A stretch of 6,841 nt of DNA from an uncultured Collinsella sp. (GTDB taxonomy: Bacteria; Actinomycetota; Coriobacteriia; Coriobacteriales; Coriobacteriaceae): contig CAADVA010000033.1 in assembly GCA_900752345.1 (NCBI GenBank), positions 1 through 6,841 of the forward strand, written 5' to 3'. A model generated the notes under the pieces. It searched no databases. It saw only the letters and a program-made list of their open reading frames with translations, and was not told the origin of the DNA. How positions within the stretch are numbered: the stretch's first letter is position 1; each line of letters starts with the position of its first letter. Of the stretch, positions 5,359-6,841 are shown piece by piece. The translations under genes were made by a program, and so were the position numbers.

Positions 5359-5694
5359 TCAGATGAGGTTCTCGCCCAGGTTTTTGCCACCGAGGACGTG
5401 CATGTGGAAGTGCATGACGGTCTGGCCGGCGTTGACGCCCTTGTTGGAGATGACGCGGAAACCGTCCTCCAGGCCCTTGACCTTGGCGACCTCCTGGATG
5501 GCGTGAGCCATGGCGCCCATGGTCTCGGCGGGCACGTTGTCGGCGATGTCGCTGTAGTGCTTCTTGGGGATCACGAGTGTGTGGACCGGCGCCTGGGGGT
5601 TGAGGTCGTCGAAGGCGATGACCTGGTCGTCCTCATAGACAACGGTTGAGGGAATCTCGTGGTTGGCGATTTTGCAGAAGATGCAATCACACAT
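5359..5694 (-). CDS. HIT-family nucleotide phosphoramidase/hydrolase (HinT-like)
   Basis: The 111-aa protein of the histidine triad superfamily is close to the usual length of bacterial HinT. The N-terminus MCDCIFCKI has the C-x2-C pair (C4, C7) common in this branch, then IPSTVVYEDD and FDDLNPQAPVHTLVIPKKH (H46). The triad HFHMH is at 95-99 with the nucleophile expected at H97, followed by VLGG. Family members hydrolyse AMP-lysine or other nucleoside phosphoramidates in the cytoplasm. The physiological substrate is unclear. I choose ATG 5692-5694 because AAAGGAA (complement of 5701-5707) lies 6 nt upstream. A GTG six codons earlier would overlap that site. The gene lies 49 bp downstream of xseB and 41 bp upstream of lysR, all on the minus strand. 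Confidence 0.95.
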   Translation of the reverse strand: MCDCIFCKIANHEIPSTVVYEDDQVIAFDDLNPQAPVHTLVIPKKHYSDIADNVPAETMGAMAHAIQEVAKVKGLEDGFRVISNKGVNAGQTVMHFHMHVLGGKNLGENLI

Positions 5695-5713
5695 GGCTGG
5701 TTCCTTTCTCACA

Positions 5714-5736
5714 GACCAAGGTAATTATATTTGGTC
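5714..5736 (-). promoter_or_regulatory. Candidate promoter with overlapping dyad before the HIT gene
   Basis: A consensus -10 hexamer TATAAT (complement of 5724-5729) lies 29 nt upstream of the HIT start, but the -35 region is weak. The hexamer sits in the centre of a perfect inverted repeat, GACCAA 5714-5719 / TTGGTC 5731-5736, with an 11-nt spacer. This could be an operator covering the -10 or simply a small hairpin between xseB and the HIT gene. Confidence 0.45.
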
Positions 5737-5743
5737 GGGATGG

Positions 5744-6010
5744 TTAGAACGAAAGCTTGTCGTCGGTGTTGGCGGCCTCGCCGTCGGCGAGCACGTCGTT
5801 GCCGTCGACGTCCTTAAGGAGCACCGAGACCTTCTGCTCGGCATCGGACAGGCGGGTGCGTAGGCTCTTGAGGAGCTCGACGCCGCGGGTATAGCTCTCG
5901 AGTGACTCCTCGAGCTCCATATCGCCCGACTCCAAGCTGCGGATGATGAGTTCCAACTCCTGCGAAGCCTGCTTGTACGTAAGCTGCTCGACCGGGGTCT
6001 TCTCTGCCAT
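5744..6010 (-). CDS. xseB: Exodeoxyribonuclease VII small subunit
   Basis: The 88-aa protein is the small subunit of exonuclease VII, which with XseA degrades single-stranded DNA from both ends during repair. The family core is clear: LTYKQASQELELIIRSLESG at 10-29, then ELEESLESYTRGVELLK at 32-48 and LSDAEQKV at 54-61, two helices that pack together. The acidic tail after residue 67 is longer than the minimal family and looks disordered. The ATG is preceded at 5 nt by AAAGGAAA (complement of 6016-6023). It follows xseA by 42 bp on the same strand, the usual xseA-xseB order, so co-transcription is expected. Confidence 0.96.
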   Translation of the reverse strand: MAEKTPVEQLTYKQASQELELIIRSLESGDMELEESLESYTRGVELLKSLRTRLSDAEQKVSVLLKDVDGNDVLADGEAANTDDKLSF

Positions 6011-6052
6011 ATCTGTTTCCTTTCCTAAAGGCTTATCGCTATGTAACGCGGC

Positions 6053-6841
6053 CTACTCGACCGCATCGACCGTTGCCGCCACATTGCCGTCTGCCATGCG
6101 CACGCGGATGGCGTCGCCGGGCTTAAAGGTCTTGGCGGTCGTAGCCACCCCATCATCGCTGTACGCGATGGAATAGCCACGGGCAAGCACCTTGAGCGGC
6201 GACAGGGCATCGAGCGACGCGGCAGCTCGGCCTAAGTCGGACGCAGGCTTGCTGAGCATCGTGCGCCCCTGATGCTCCAGACGGGAGCTCGCAAGTGTGA
6301 GCGCATGGCGCTTGCCATCGAGCCCTGAGGTGCTTGCGATCAAGCGCTCGGGCAGACGCTCGAAGTTGGAGCGGAAGGCCCCAACCGAACGCGTTATGGC
6401 GCCGGACAGACGATCGGCCGTCAGGGCAAGCTCGGACTCGCGACGCTCGACCATAAACGTGGGGTCGTTGAGGCACGGGCGGCATGCGGCTGCATCGAGA
6501 GCGTCGCCCAGACGAGCCGTATAGGCATCCCAGGCTCGACGACCGCGCTGGTCGAGCATTTCCAGATCGACCTGATCCGACCCGATCATCGAAGCCATCG
6601 CGGCGCCCAGACGCTGATGGCGCGTCTCGAGCACGTCGGCCAACTCCGTCATAGCCGGCGCCACCGATTCTGCCGCTGCCGTTGGCGTGGAGGCGCGACG
6701 GTCGCTCACCATGTCGCAAATCGAGGTATCGGGCTCATGGCCAATACCGGTCACCACGGGCACAGGACAAGCCGCCACTGCGCGGGCAAGCTCCTCGTCA
6801 TTAAAGGTCATGAGATCCTCAAAGGAGCCTCCGCCGCGCAC
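6053..6841 (-). CDS. xseA: Exodeoxyribonuclease VII large subunit, C-terminal part
   Basis: The 5' end is outside the window, so the valine codon GTG at 6839-6841 is internal and not a start. The visible 262 or 263 residues hold the catalytic-domain signature RGGGSFEDL...FNDEELA at 2-19 and GIGHEPDTSICDMVSDRRAS at 32-51, then TPTAAAE at 52-58. A long helical region follows, about residues 60-205, and then the C-terminal SPLKVLARGYSI block at about 214-225. XseA is the nuclease subunit. The N-terminal OB-fold DNA-binding domain must lie beyond 6841, since full-length family members have about 400-450 residues. It ends with TAG at 6053-6055, 42 bp before xseB, its partner subunit. Confidence 0.96.
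   Translation of the reverse strand: MRGGGSFEDLMTFNDEELARAVAACPVPVVTGIGHEPDTSICDMVSDRRASTPTAAAESVAPAMTELADVLETRHQRLGAAMASMIGSDQVDLEMLDQRGRRAWDAYTARLGDALDAAACRPCLNDPTFMVERRESELALTADRLSGAITRSVGAFRSNFERLPERLIASTSGLDGKRHALTLASSRLEHQGRTMLSKPASDLGRAAASLDALSPLKVLARGYSIAYSDDGVATTAKTFKPGDAIRVRMADGNVAATVDAVE

Noticed and set aside
4928..5506. 192-codon plus-strand open frame
   Set aside because: It runs antisense across both lysR and the HIT gene, which are clear family members in the other direction.
1..6841. CRISPR array, tRNA, rRNA, transposase or toxin-antitoxin genes
   Set aside because: No regularly spaced direct repeats, cloverleaf-like sequences or recognisable mobile-element proteins were seen on either strand.

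Overview
The window looks like chromosomal DNA of a moderately GC-rich anaerobic fermenter in the Coriobacteriia (Actinomycetota), most like Collinsella. This placement rests on the overall protein character, GC-leaning codon use, strong AAGGAG-type ribosome binding sites and the acetate-kinase/phosphotransacetylase pathway. It is an inference, because no database was searched. Every complete gene lies on the minus strand. Only the gene tail at the left edge is on the plus strand.

Layout, left to right. Positions 1-152 are the C-terminal end of phosphate acetyltransferase (pta, plus strand). Right after its stop is a striking 131-nt nested palindrome (168-298), then about 150 bp with no recognisable gene, then a strong terminator (448-483). 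Next come two tandem minus-strand acetate kinase genes of identical length (506-1684 and 1848-3026), each with its own leader and separated by a terminator. So pta converges on a duplicated ackA pair instead of forming the familiar ackA-pta operon. The two kinases share the catalytic Arg, His and Asp residues. The upstream copy (1848-3026), whose codon use looks more like that of a highly expressed gene, has lost two near-invariant active-site-region residues.

A more AT-rich block follows: an MFS efflux-type transporter (3147-4307) and, upstream of it on the same strand, a LysR-family regulator (4421-5317). A 6-7-6 inverted repeat lies between them. The regulator gene contains a terminator-like hairpin inside its coding sequence. 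The right part is ordinary housekeeping: a HIT-family nucleotide hydrolase (5359-5694), xseB (5744-6010) and the C-terminal part of xseA (6053 to the window edge), the small and large subunits of exonuclease VII.

Functionally, pta and ackA convert acetyl-CoA to acetate with ATP formation. The lysR-MFS pair looks like a self-contained regulator/exporter unit. xseAB serves DNA repair. No CRISPR array, transposase, tRNA or rRNA was seen. The best candidates for a second look are the long palindrome behind pta, the divergent second acetate kinase and the intragenic terminator-like element in lysR.
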